A DNA stretch of 20,023 nt from Treponema sp. (GTDB taxonomy: Bacteria > Spirochaetota > Spirochaetia > Treponematales > Breznakiellaceae), in the NCBI GenBank assembly GCA_031259515.1, contig JAIRLK010000052.1, positions 1 to 20,023 on the forward strand, read 5' to 3'. The notes below the pieces were generated by a model that was given only the letters and a program-made list of their open reading frames with translations, ran no database searches and was not told the origin of the DNA. This document shows, one piece after another, positions 12,338 to 19,675 of the stretch. Position 1 is the first letter of the stretch, and every line of letters starts with the position of its first letter. Both the position numbers and the translations under genes were made by a program.

Positions 12338-14878
12338 TTACGCCCACTTAACAAAGCCCGTGCGGTAGGGGTGTACCAGGGCCTTGTGCTGGGGAAGGAT
12401 ACGGACCGTATGGCCTTGCCAGCCGGTGTCTATACATTCGACTTTGACGTGGAAACGGTACAGGTCCCCTTCCTGGCCGGCAAATTTCATCTCCGACAAG
12501 CGGGCGTTCACGATCTCCCGTGTCTGGGTCGATACAGCGCCGTGATACAGCTCAATACGGAGTTCTTCGGGAGACAGGGGCCCTAATTCGAGGAAGGCCG
12601 TTACCGAGAGGGGATCCTCCCGTTGCATCACCGGCTTCGCGTTGGATTCAATCCTGACAATCTTGAGGGAGTCCCAAGCGTGCTTCAACTTGTTGAGGTA
12701 TGCGGCAAGGGATTTTGCCTCGGTATAATCGTCTTTGGTCATGCGGCGGTAGTTTTCAAGGGCCGGGAAATAGAATTTGTTGGAATAATCCATGAGCATA
12801 CGGTGGCTGGACATGGACTGCCCTATGGTCCGCATACAGCGCTTCATCCGCCGTATCCATTCCCGAGGAAGCCCGTCCCGGCCCCGCTGATAAAACAGGG
12901 GAATGATCTCCCGCTCTAACAGGTCGTAGAGGGCCTTGCTTTCAACCTCGTCCTGTAGATTCATGTCCTCGTATTCTTCGCCCCGGCCTATGGCCCAGCC
13001 GATTTCCGGGTCGTAGGCCTCGTCCCACCAGCCGTCCAGGACGGAACAGTTGAGCACCCCGTTCATGGAGGCTTTCATGCCGCTGGTACCGGAGGCTTCC
13101 AGGGGCCGCCGGGGAGTGTTGAGCCACAGGTCCGCTCCCGCGGTAAGGTAATGGGCCATAGCCATGTCGTAATTTTCCAGGAAGATGATGCGGCTTTCCA
13201 CATCGTACTGCTCGGCAAAGTGGATGATGCTCTTGATGAGTTCCTTGCCGGGTATGTCCATGGGGTGAGCTTTCCCGGCAAAGATGAGCTGAATGGGCCG
13301 CTCCTTGTCTTTCAGCAGCCGGATCAGCCGTTCCGGGTCCCGGAGCAGGAGGTTCCCCCGCTTGTAGGTGGCAAAACGGCGGGCAAAGGCCAGGGTCAGG
13401 GCGTAAGGCGACAGGGCGTCTTCGGCCTGCTGGATGCGGCGTTCCACCGCACCGTTGCGCTTCAGGTTTTCCCGGATGCGCTCCCGTGCAAAGGCCACCA
13501 GCCGTTCCCGGCGGCGTTCATGGGTACGCCAGAGTTCCTCGTCGGAAATCCGTTCCATGCGGTCCCATATCGCCAGGTCCGTCGGTTCATCGTAGAAATG
13601 CGGGCCAAAATACCGGTCCAGAAGATCGCTCATGTTGTTGGATACCCAGGTCCGGGGATGAACCCCGTTGGTTACATGTCCAATGGGGATCTCGTCCATA
13701 GGAAGGCTGGGCCAGAGGCCCTTCCACATCTTCCGGGAAACCACGCCGTGAAGTGCGGAAACCCCGTTGGCATAAGCCGCCAGCTTCAGGGCCAGGATAG
13801 TCATACAGAAACTTTCGTGATCATCGTAGGCATGTTCCCGGCCTAAACTGAGGAAATCGTACCAGGAAATGCCCAGGAGCTGGGTCCAGGACCGGAAGTA
13901 TTTCTCCATGAGGGCGATGTCAAACCGCTCGTTTCCTGCGGGAACCGGGGTATGGGTGGTAAAGATATTGGTAGGCCACACCGCTTCTCGTGCTTCCTCG
14001 AAGGTGAAACCCCTTTCGGTCATGATTTCCCGAATCCGTTCCAGCCCCAGGAACGCCGCATGACCCTCGTTCATGTGGGTCGCCGCGGGATTGATGCCCA
14101 GCGCGCGGAGCGCCCGGATTCCCCCTACGCCCAGGAGTATCTCCTGCTGAATACGGATTTCCTTGTCCCCGCCGTACAGCGCGGAAGTGATGTTCCGGAA
14201 GTCCTGGGGATTATCGTCAACATTAGTATCCAGCAGGTAGAGGGAAGAACGGCCAACCTTGACCTCCCATATCTGGGCCACCGCCTGCCGCCCGGCCAAA
14301 TCAATGGAAATCTTTATAGGATTCCCCGACGCATCGGTTCTCAGTTCTACCGGCATGTTGTACCAGTCGTTTTCGGGGTAACTCTCCTGCTGGAACCCGT
14401 CGGCGTTGAGGTATTGCCGGAAGTAACCCTGGCGGTACAGAAGCCCTATGCCCACCAGGGGCAACCCCATATCGGAAGAGGTCTTCATGTGATCCCCGGA
14501 AAGCATACCCAGGCCGCCGGAATAGATGGGCAGGGAAACGTCCATGCCGTATTCCATAGAAAAATAGGCCACGACTTCTTGCATTGAACCCCGGTACCAG
14601 GTTTCACCTTTCTTGTATTTCAGGAAGCGTTCATAAACTTCTTTCAAGGCCGCTAAATAGGAATCATCCTGGGCGGCCTCCGCAAGCCGTTCCTGACTCA
14701 CCCTCCCTAATGTCCGTACCGGACTTTGTTGGGACTGGAGCCACGCGTCATAATCCAGGCGAATAAAAAGCTCAACAGCGTCAAAATTCCAGGAAAGCCA
14801 GAGATTCCGCGCAATCTCTTCCAGGGGTTTCAGGGAATCAGGCAGCTTAGGTTTAACTGTATAAGTTGAAAGATTCAT
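12338..14878 (-). CDS. glgP: alpha-glucan (glycogen) phosphorylase
   Basis: An 846-residue GT35 enzyme that releases glucose 1-phosphate from glycogen or maltodextrin using phosphate and PLP. It belongs to the short bacterial/archaeal type with an N-terminal DUF3417 domain (about 10-120). Active-site features include THMNEGHAAF (267-276), IFTTHTPVPAGNERF, GHVTNGVHPRTW (400-411), ARRFATYKRGNLL and the PLP motif EASGTSGMKASMNG, with Lys602 as the likely Schiff-base residue. The start at 14878 gives the family N-terminus, though the ribosome site (GGTAG) is weak. A possible promoter TTGACA, 17 bases, TAAGCT lies in the 62-base gap upstream. It may be co-transcribed with the sigma/anti-sigma genes. 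Confidence 0.96.
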   Translation of the reverse strand: MNLSTYTVKPKLPDSLKPLEEIARNLWLSWNFDAVELFIRLDYDAWLQSQQSPVRTLGRVSQERLAEAAQDDSYLAALKEVYERFLKYKKGETWYRGSMQEVVAYFSMEYGMDVSLPIYSGGLGMLSGDHMKTSSDMGLPLVGIGLLYRQGYFRQYLNADGFQQESYPENDWYNMPVELRTDASGNPIKISIDLAGRQAVAQIWEVKVGRSSLYLLDTNVDDNPQDFRNITSALYGGDKEIRIQQEILLGVGGIRALRALGINPAATHMNEGHAAFLGLERIREIMTERGFTFEEAREAVWPTNIFTTHTPVPAGNERFDIALMEKYFRSWTQLLGISWYDFLSLGREHAYDDHESFCMTILALKLAAYANGVSALHGVVSRKMWKGLWPSLPMDEIPIGHVTNGVHPRTWVSNNMSDLLDRYFGPHFYDEPTDLAIWDRMERISDEELWRTHERRRERLVAFARERIRENLKRNGAVERRIQQAEDALSPYALTLAFARRFATYKRGNLLLRDPERLIRLLKDKERPIQLIFAGKAHPMDIPGKELIKSIIHFAEQYDVESRIIFLENYDMAMAHYLTAGADLWLNTPRRPLEASGTSGMKASMNGVLNCSVLDGWWDEAYDPEIGWAIGRGEEYEDMNLQDEVESKALYDLLEREIIPLFYQRGRDGLPREWIRRMKRCMRTIGQSMSSHRMLMDYSNKFYFPALENYRRMTKDDYTEAKSLAAYLNKLKHAWDSLKIVRIESNAKPVMQREDPLSVTAFLELGPLSPEELRIELYHGAVSTQTREIVNARLSEMKFAGQEGDLYRFHVKVECIDTGWQGHTVRILPQHKALVHPYRTGFVKWA

Positions 14879-14915
14879 ACTACCAGCTTATGCCCCGCCG
14901 GGGGTTATGTCAATG

Positions 14916-14932
14916 CGCGGCTTCCCCCTCCT
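14916..14932. repeat. 17-bp direct repeat, copy 2
   Basis: Same 17 bases as at 7424-7440. Here they lie in the gap between the anti-sigma-like gene and glgP, just upstream of the possible glgP promoter. The purine-rich opposite strand (AGGAGGGGGAAG) resembles a ribosome site but is too far from any start codon. Confidence 0.55.
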
Positions 14933-14940
14933 TTCAACTT

Positions 14941-15432
14941 TCAACGCAGCCGGAACCTATCTGAAAGCTCCTTGAGGTGGCTGCCTATGAAGATGGCGCC
15001 GTATACGGTAACCACCACGCCTATGGTGATGCCCAGAGGGAGCAGGAAAGAAGACCCCTGGGCGGCGGTAAAGCTGATAAAATCCATGCCCATAAAGGAA
15101 GCGGCCTGGGAAAAGAGGATGATGAGGCCGGTTGCCACCCAGCCGCCAAAGGGGACTTCCGGGGTGGGGCCTTCCTCTTCAAAGGGCATGTCGGCGCTCA
15201 GGTCGAACACTTCGGAGCGGATGCGATCCATGATAGAATCGGCGATGAAGGCGGGGGGAACAGGCAGAAAGCCGGTCCGCAACATATCCCGAACAGCTTC
15301 CAGGCGGAGCGTCTTCTCGGCGCACCGGGGGCAAAGGACTATATGTACGGCAATCTGTAAACGATTCCACAGGGAAAGCGTCTCCTGGCCGTCAAATTCG
15401 TAAATTTTATCTACCAGAGTAGTACATTTCAT
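14941..15432 (-). CDS. putative zinc-binding membrane anti-sigma factor
   Basis: A 163-residue protein. A short N-terminal cytosolic part carries HIVLCPRC (H30, C34, C37), the H-x3-C-x2-C core of the ZAS zinc anti-sigma fold. Two predicted membrane helices follow (about 96-114 and 128-150). It starts 11 bases after the ECF sigma stop codon with a perfect AAGGAGGT site overlapping that gap, so the two are coupled. By position and motif it should hold the sigma factor at the membrane until a signal arrives. The second helix is unusual, as most such factors have one. It could instead be an unrelated membrane protein with a chance motif. Confidence 0.68.
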   Translation of the reverse strand: MKCTTLVDKIYEFDGQETLSLWNRLQIAVHIVLCPRCAEKTLRLEAVRDMLRTGFLPVPPAFIADSIMDRIRSEVFDLSADMPFEEEGPTPEVPFGGWVATGLIILFSQAASFMGMDFISFTAAQGSSFLLPLGITIGVVVTVYGAIFIGSHLKELSDRFRLR

Positions 15433-15443
15433 TCTATACCTCC

Positions 15444-16007
15444 TTATGTATAAGCCTCCAGCTTGTCCCGAAGCAACTTTTTTGCCCGGAACACATGGGA
15501 TTTGATGGTGTTAACCGGGAATCCGGTTATCGCCTCGATCTCTTGATAGGACCGGTCATAGAAGAAGAACAGGTCCACGCAGGTCCTATACCGCTCCGGC
15601 AGGTCCTGCACCGCTTCCAGAACCGCGTCCCTGACGGCGCCGCGCAACGCGTTCTGTTCCGGGGTGTCTCCGTCTGCCACGGAGTTTTCCTCGGCAAGAC
15701 TCCGGTACTCCCGCCGCCGGTTCACGCCGTTGACCGCCGTGTTGTAGGCGATAGTATACAGCCAGGTGGAAAACCGGGACCGCCCCTCAAACCGGGCAAG
15801 GTTCCTGAAGGCCTTTAGAAAGACCTCCTGGGTAAAATCCGCGGCATCCTCGGCGTTGCGGAAAAAACTCACGCCCATCCCGTACACCGCCCGCTCGTGG
15901 CGATGTACCAAAACCCGGAACTTTTCCTTCTGTCCCGAAAGGATCTGGGCGATGATCAGGCAGTCGTCCGCGCCCATCTGATCGTTCACGATCAGCGGTT
16001 CATCCAC
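15444..16007 (-). CDS. ECF (RpoE-like) RNA polymerase sigma factor
   Basis: A 187-residue sigma factor with only regions 2 and 4. Region 2 is about 25-100 (AADFTQEVFLKAFRNL, then FSTWLYTIAYNTAVN). Region 4 is about 130-185 (LPERYRTCVDLFFFYDRSYQEIEAITGFPVNTIKSHVFRAKKLL, written here as two joined helices, the last being the -35 reader). It directs polymerase to a small regulon in response to a signal passed by the following anti-sigma-like protein. The start at 16007 lies 12 bases after the upstream stop. Target promoters are not identifiable here. Confidence 0.93.
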   Translation of the reverse strand: MDEPLIVNDQMGADDCLIIAQILSGQKEKFRVLVHRHERAVYGMGVSFFRNAEDAADFTQEVFLKAFRNLARFEGRSRFSTWLYTIAYNTAVNGVNRRREYRSLAEENSVADGDTPEQNALRGAVRDAVLEAVQDLPERYRTCVDLFFFYDRSYQEIEAITGFPVNTIKSHVFRAKKLLRDKLEAYT

Positions 16008-16019
16008 AGCATCCGCCGG

Positions 16020-16343
16020 TTACGCGGGTTTTTCGCCACGCCGTATCCCGTAATAAACCAAAAGCCCTATGCCAATAGAGAGGGGGATAATACCGCCCAA
16101 TAGGCCATAATTCCTTCCCTGAACCAGAGCCAGAAAAATGGTCAAACTAAACCCCACGCAGGCCAGCAGTAACCCCGCAAGCAGGCTGAAAGAAGCCATA
16201 TCAAAATCGGGCTTATCATAGCGCCCCGTTTTAATGAGCAGAACTCTGCGGCGGTGATTCCAGAGTAAGTAGAAAAACACCACCACCGATCCCATCACAA
16301 TGCCTACAATGGGAATAAGCGCGATGATGATTTGAACAGCCAT
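16020..16343 (-). CDS. small membrane protein, DUF6249-like
   Basis: A 107-residue protein with three or so membrane segments: about 5-25, 48-70 and 75-95. A short basic loop (WNHRRRVLLIKTGRYDKPDFD) sits between the first two. The layout resembles DUF6249-type proteins found beside ECF sigma/anti-sigma pairs, but I cannot confirm the family. The start at 16343 is chosen because AAGGAG lies nine bases upstream; a TTG at 16352 touches that site and is rejected. It is the first gene of the sigma operon. It may take part in signal sensing, which is inference from position only. Confidence 0.75.
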   Translation of the reverse strand: MAVQIIIALIPIVGIVMGSVVVFFYLLWNHRRRVLLIKTGRYDKPDFDMASFSLLAGLLLACVGFSLTIFLALVQGRNYGLLGGIIPLSIGIGLLVYYGIRRGEKPA

Positions 16344-16382
16344 GAAACACAACTCCTTATCATGGGTATTTAAGATACCCTC

Positions 16383-16412
16383 ACTATACCCGCTAACCGG
16401 TAATCCTGTCTA
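16383..16412 (-). promoter_or_regulatory. promoter of the sigma operon
   Basis: On the minus strand TAGACA (16407-16412) and TATAGT (16383-16388) are 18 bases apart. The leader is about 35 bases. An ECF-type promoter for self-control could overlap but I cannot define one. Confidence 0.5.
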
Positions 16413-16439
16413 CATTTTGACACAACAGGGGTAAAATAG

Positions 16440-16510
16440 TTGCGGATCATAGCCGCCGGTGAAAGAAGCTGCCGGAGAAGCTGGCAGGGCTTGCCTCACC
16501 AGCGTATCAC
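16440..16510. other. folded GC-rich stretch in the divergent gap
   Basis: GGTGA and TCACC (about 16458-16500) enclose a CTGCC/GGCAG hairpin and a GGGC/GCC pairing, so the stretch could fold as a small branched structure. It lies upstream of the barrel-protein promoter, so it would not be part of that transcript. I see no match to a riboswitch class that I can name. Confidence 0.25.
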
Positions 16511-16519
16511 AATCGTATA

Positions 16520-16548
16520 TTGAAAAAAGAAAAACCAACCGGTATAAA
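16520..16548 (+). promoter_or_regulatory. promoter of the exported-protein genes
   Basis: TTGAAA (16520-16525) and TATAAA (16543-16548) are exactly 17 bases apart. The leader to the ATG at 16585 is about 30 bases and includes AAAGGA. Confidence 0.65.
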
Positions 16549-16584
16549 TTGATATACTATGGACGTGGAGCGGAAAGGATACCC

Positions 16585-17151
16585 ATGAAGAAGACACTGG
16601 TGATTATGGTTCTCTTGATTATGACTGCCGGGGGGATTTTTGCCCAAGGTGTAAACAGCCACGAAGCGCCGGCGGCGAAAAACGGGATATCCGGGCAGAT
16701 AAGTCCTCTGAGCCTTGGTAATCAAATGGCAGAAGGCAGGATGACGGCCCAGACGCTGACCCTTTTGGGTATCGGCATTCAATACGAAAGAAGGCTTACC
16801 CCAAAATTTTCAGCCGGCGGCGCCGCATATTTTAGCTCCGCGTTTCATGTATACTCCGAAGCGGGCGTAAAGGGGATTGGGCGTTTTTATCCCAAGCAGG
16901 ACGTTTTTTTCGTGGAAATGGGGTTGGGATTCGGCCTCCAAACCGGGGTCTGGCTGCCCGTATTGACCGGACTGCTGCTGGAACCGGGCATTGGCTGGAA
17001 AATTGACGCGGGGGCGCCCGGCGGTTTTTTCATCGAACCGTTTGTATCGCTGCCGGTCGTTCTTGGGGCATATCGGTACCGGGACGGCAGCGCTCACTTT
17101 GCCGCGGGCGTCAGCGTCAAATCTTCTTTCGGTATAGGTTATGCTTTTTAA
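16585..17151 (+). CDS. exported beta-barrel-like protein, family not recognised
   Basis: A 188-residue protein with a clear signal peptide (MKKTLVIMVLLIMTAGGIFA, cleavage near residue 20). The mature part alternates short polar and hydrophobic strands with many glycines and aromatics and ends in GIGYAF, as expected of an outer-membrane beta-barrel with a final aromatic residue. I do not recognise a named family. The start at 16585 is chosen by the signal peptide and by AAAGGA upstream; an in-frame ATG at 16459 would bury the signal peptide. The next gene starts 39 bases later in the same direction, so they are probably co-transcribed. Confidence 0.75.
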   Translation: MKKTLVIMVLLIMTAGGIFAQGVNSHEAPAAKNGISGQISPLSLGNQMAEGRMTAQTLTLLGIGIQYERRLTPKFSAGGAAYFSSAFHVYSEAGVKGIGRFYPKQDVFFVEMGLGFGLQTGVWLPVLTGLLLEPGIGWKIDAGAPGGFFIEPFVSLPVVLGAYRYRDGSAHFAAGVSVKSSFGIGYAF

Positions 17152-17190
17152 GAGCGGCTCACAACATAACGTTTGATACGGAGGATACTC

Positions 17191-17775
17191 ATGAAAAAGG
17201 CTTTATGGGTGGTTTTATTGTTTTGCGGCGGCCTCCTGGTATACGCCCAGGACATCGCCGCGCCGGGAAACGGCGGAGAACCAGCCCCGTTCAAGATGAA
17301 CGCCGTTCAGGATGAACCGGGACAGGCGGCTATGGCCCTGCCGGATAATTTTACAACCAGCCAACGCTGGGGAACCTGGGCGCTTAATCAGTTTGTACTC
17401 GGCGGCCTGGGGTCCTACGTAATCATGCATGATTGGGTCGGGGGTTCGATCATGCTGGGCCTTCAGGTTACCGGAACTATTTTTATGACCCGGAGCTTCT
17501 CGTATTTTATGCGGTTTTTCTTCGAGGATATCTGGACCCTTGACGAAAACAAGCTAAACGCAGACTCACGGCGGATGACCACGCTGTTTTCCCTCGGTTT
17601 TGCCTGCTGGCTGGCGAACGCGATATTCAATATTGTCCGGTCCGCCGCCTACGACAAACCCGCGCCAAAACTGGCGAAAGGATTTGAGCCGGGCAGGTTA
17701 AACATCGCGGTACTGCCTGGGGAAAACGGCTTTACCGGTGAAACGGTACAGGTTTCGTATACCCTGCGTTTTTGA
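17191..17775 (+). CDS. P13-like spirochaetal outer-membrane protein
   Basis: A 194-residue protein with a signal peptide (MKKALWVVLLFCGGLLVYAQ). After a proline-rich linker comes WALNQFVLGGLGSYVIMHDWVGG (about 65-87), which resembles the conserved core of the Borrelia P13 family (LN...G.GLGS...D..GG). Hydrophobic segments follow, with a C-terminal half ending in VSYTLRF. P13 of Borrelia is an outer-membrane channel protein, and related proteins occur across spirochaetes. The start at 17191 has GGAGG seven bases upstream; ATG 17173 is rejected since it precedes the signal peptide without a ribosome site. The family call is from remembered motif shape. Confidence 0.62.
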   Translation: MKKALWVVLLFCGGLLVYAQDIAAPGNGGEPAPFKMNAVQDEPGQAAMALPDNFTTSQRWGTWALNQFVLGGLGSYVIMHDWVGGSIMLGLQVTGTIFMTRSFSYFMRFFFEDIWTLDENKLNADSRRMTTLFSLGFACWLANAIFNIVRSAAYDKPAPKLAKGFEPGRLNIAVLPGENGFTGETVQVSYTLRF

Positions 17776-17777
17776 AT

Positions 17778-17800
17778 CCCCTTAGAGCCTGTTGCAACAG
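17778..17800. repeat. CCCCTTAGAGC repeat with a 12-bp palindrome
   Basis: CCCCTTAGAGC (17778-17788) recurs at 19639-19649 in the same direction, so the two bracket glyA. It runs directly into the perfect palindrome CTGTTGCAACAG (17789-17800). GAGCCTGTTGCA here is shared with the edge of the insert in the DUF3793 gene. TGTTGCAA-type ends are common in insertion sequences, so this may be a leftover end. Confidence 0.5.
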
Positions 17801-17813
17801 TTCCCCCCGGACC

Positions 17814-17834
17814 GCGGCGGCAAAGCCCCGCCGC
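17814..17834. terminator. 7-bp GC hairpin between convergent genes
   Basis: GCGGCGG (17814-17820) and CCGCCGC (17828-17834) surround seven bases, just past the glyA stop on the minus strand and after the P13-like gene on the plus strand. There is no T run, so termination is plausible but not proven. Confidence 0.45.
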
Positions 17835-17837
17835 ATC

Positions 17838-19349
17838 CTACCCGGCAAACGCCTTCTTGAGCAGGTCCAAATCCAGTCCGGGATAGACGGGAAACCGGTC
17901 CAGCAGCTTCTTCACCCGGTCCAGGGCTTCGGCCTTGGCCCCTTCTTCAATCACATACTTTGCCTTGCTCTTTTTAACCGCGTCGCGGGCGTCGGGAGCG
18001 GGTTTGGTGTTTTTCAGCACCAGGGCGATAACCCCGCCGAGTTCTTCCATTTCGGCCCTGCCCATCCCCAGGGTGGTAACCGCCGCGCCGCCTATGCGCA
18101 GGCCCGATGTATACCAGGGACCGTTGGGGTCGAAGGGAAGGCTGTTCCGGTTCAGGGTGATATGCGCTTCATGGAGGGCGCTTTCAGCCTGGCGGCCGGT
18201 GATGCCCAAGGGCCGCACGTTCACCAAAAGAAGGTGGTTGTCCGTACCGCCGGTAAGAACCTCAAGACCGTTTTGGATGCACGAAGCGGCCAGGGCCTGG
18301 GTGTTTTCCACGACGCGCCGGGCATAGTCCCGAAACTCCGGCTTCCCGGCCTCCCGGAAGGCCACGGCTTTGGCGGCGATAACATGGGGCAGGGGGCCGC
18401 CCATGGTAAGCGGACACCCCTTATCCAGGGCCTCGGCAAACTCGGCGGTAGCGAGGATCAGGCCGGCCCGGGGACCCCGCAGGGTCTTGTGAGTCGTGCT
18501 GGTTACCACATGGGCGTGGGGAACCGGGTCGTAGTCCCCGGTAAAAACCTTACCCGCCACGAGGCCGGCAAAGTGGGCCATGTCCACCATGAACACGGCC
18601 CCCACGCGGTCGGCGATTTCCCGCATCCGCTTAAAGTTGATCTTCCGGGGATAGGCGGAATATCCGGCAAGCAGGATGAAGGGCCGCACTTCCTGAGCCT
18701 GCCCTTCGATGGCATCATAATCCAGCAGCCCGGTTTCTTTGGATACCCCATAGCCGTACACATCGAACATCCGGGCGGAAACATTGTACCGGTACCCGTG
18801 GGTCAGATGGCCCCCGGAGTAATAGTCCTGTCCCAACAGGCGCTGGTTCCCCAGCTCCCCCTTGAGTTCCTTCCATTGGGCATCGGTGAGTTTATAGAGG
18901 TTGGTCTCCCCGTACCGGGCCAGCGCGGGGGCTTCAATACGGGCGGTGAGGATGGCCCAGTACGCCAGCAGGTTGGCGTCCGCCCCGCAGTGAGGCTGGA
19001 CATTGGCGTATTCGGCGCCAAAGACCCGGCGGGCTTCTTCGGCGGCCAGGGACTCTATGGCGTCAACCTGCTCGTTGCCCGCGTAGAACCGGCGGCCAGG
19101 CATCCCCTCGGCGTATTTGTCGGTAAGGAGGTTCCCCATAGCAAGCTGTACGGCCAGAGAGCAGTAATTTTCGCTGGCGATCAGCTTGACTCGCCTCCGC
19201 TGGTTTTCAAGCTCCCGGACGATGGAACCGGCGATTTCCGGGGCGGTCCCGGCGGTTTCCCAGAGGTTACAAAGATACGCAAGAAGGCCGGTATCCACCT
19301 TTTCGGGGGGGGTAGCGGCAAGATAGGCGGTTATAGGATTGATATTCAT
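17838..19349 (-). CDS. glyA: serine hydroxymethyltransferase
   Basis: A 503-residue PLP enzyme that converts serine and tetrahydrofolate to glycine and methylene-tetrahydrofolate, supplying one-carbon units. Family motifs are IASENYCS (58-65), YAEGMPGRRFYAGNE (79-93), GGHLTHG (179-185), VDMAHFAGLVA (255-265) and STTHKTLRGPRAG (284-296) with Lys288 as the PLP lysine. It is about 85 residues longer than the E. coli enzyme. Part of this is an insert at roughly 137-170 before GGHLTHG, as in other spirochaetal and chlamydial forms. The start at 19349 gives the expected N-terminus; a longer frame from 19478 is low-complexity leader DNA. The ribosome site is poor and no riboswitch is evident upstream. 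Confidence 0.96.
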   Translation of the reverse strand: MNINPITAYLAATPPEKVDTGLLAYLCNLWETAGTAPEIAGSIVRELENQRRRVKLIASENYCSLAVQLAMGNLLTDKYAEGMPGRRFYAGNEQVDAIESLAAEEARRVFGAEYANVQPHCGADANLLAYWAILTARIEAPALARYGETNLYKLTDAQWKELKGELGNQRLLGQDYYSGGHLTHGYRYNVSARMFDVYGYGVSKETGLLDYDAIEGQAQEVRPFILLAGYSAYPRKINFKRMREIADRVGAVFMVDMAHFAGLVAGKVFTGDYDPVPHAHVVTSTTHKTLRGPRAGLILATAEFAEALDKGCPLTMGGPLPHVIAAKAVAFREAGKPEFRDYARRVVENTQALAASCIQNGLEVLTGGTDNHLLLVNVRPLGITGRQAESALHEAHITLNRNSLPFDPNGPWYTSGLRIGGAAVTTLGMGRAEMEELGGVIALVLKNTKPAPDARDAVKKSKAKYVIEEGAKAEALDRVKKLLDRFPVYPGLDLDLLKKAFAG

Positions 19350-19675
19350 GGGTTCAGCATAACCGGAGCAACCTGCGGGCTTCAAGGGGGAGTTCAGAGC
19401 TTCCAGCAATTTTACATTTAGAAACACATTTTTATGAATTTGAAGAATTTGAACGCATGTGCAACACGAAGCACTCAATCCGGGCTATCCGCTCCAATCT
19501 TTTGACTGTGCCAAATGGATTTCCCCGGTTATCCCTTGCACAGGCACCTTGGCCAGCAATGATAGGCCGACAAAGGTAAACTTCCCTGCCTGTCTACACG
19601 GCATAGTCAACACCCCGGAGCAAAGAAAGAGTGCGGCGCCCCTTAGAGCAGTGCCTTCTAACGGCTGAATTGTGG
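19350..19675. other. intergenic region between glyA and the transposase remnant
   Basis: The part next to glyA is AT-rich with TAAAAT on the minus strand, a possible weak -10. From 19459 to 19668 a 69-codon plus-strand frame is open, but it has no ribosome site or recognisable motif and I do not call it a gene. CCCCTTAGAGC at 19639-19649 repeats the sequence found downstream of glyA. The stretch could be debris of an insertion element. Confidence 0.4.

Noticed and set aside
16440..16510. Branched fold considered as a riboswitch or tRNA-like element
   Set aside because: No match to a class I can name, and it lies upstream of the promoter of the gene it would control.
19459..19668. 69-codon plus-strand frame in the glyA upstream region
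   Set aside because: No ribosome site, no motif, and the frame covers a repeated intergenic word. The opposite strand is just as open.
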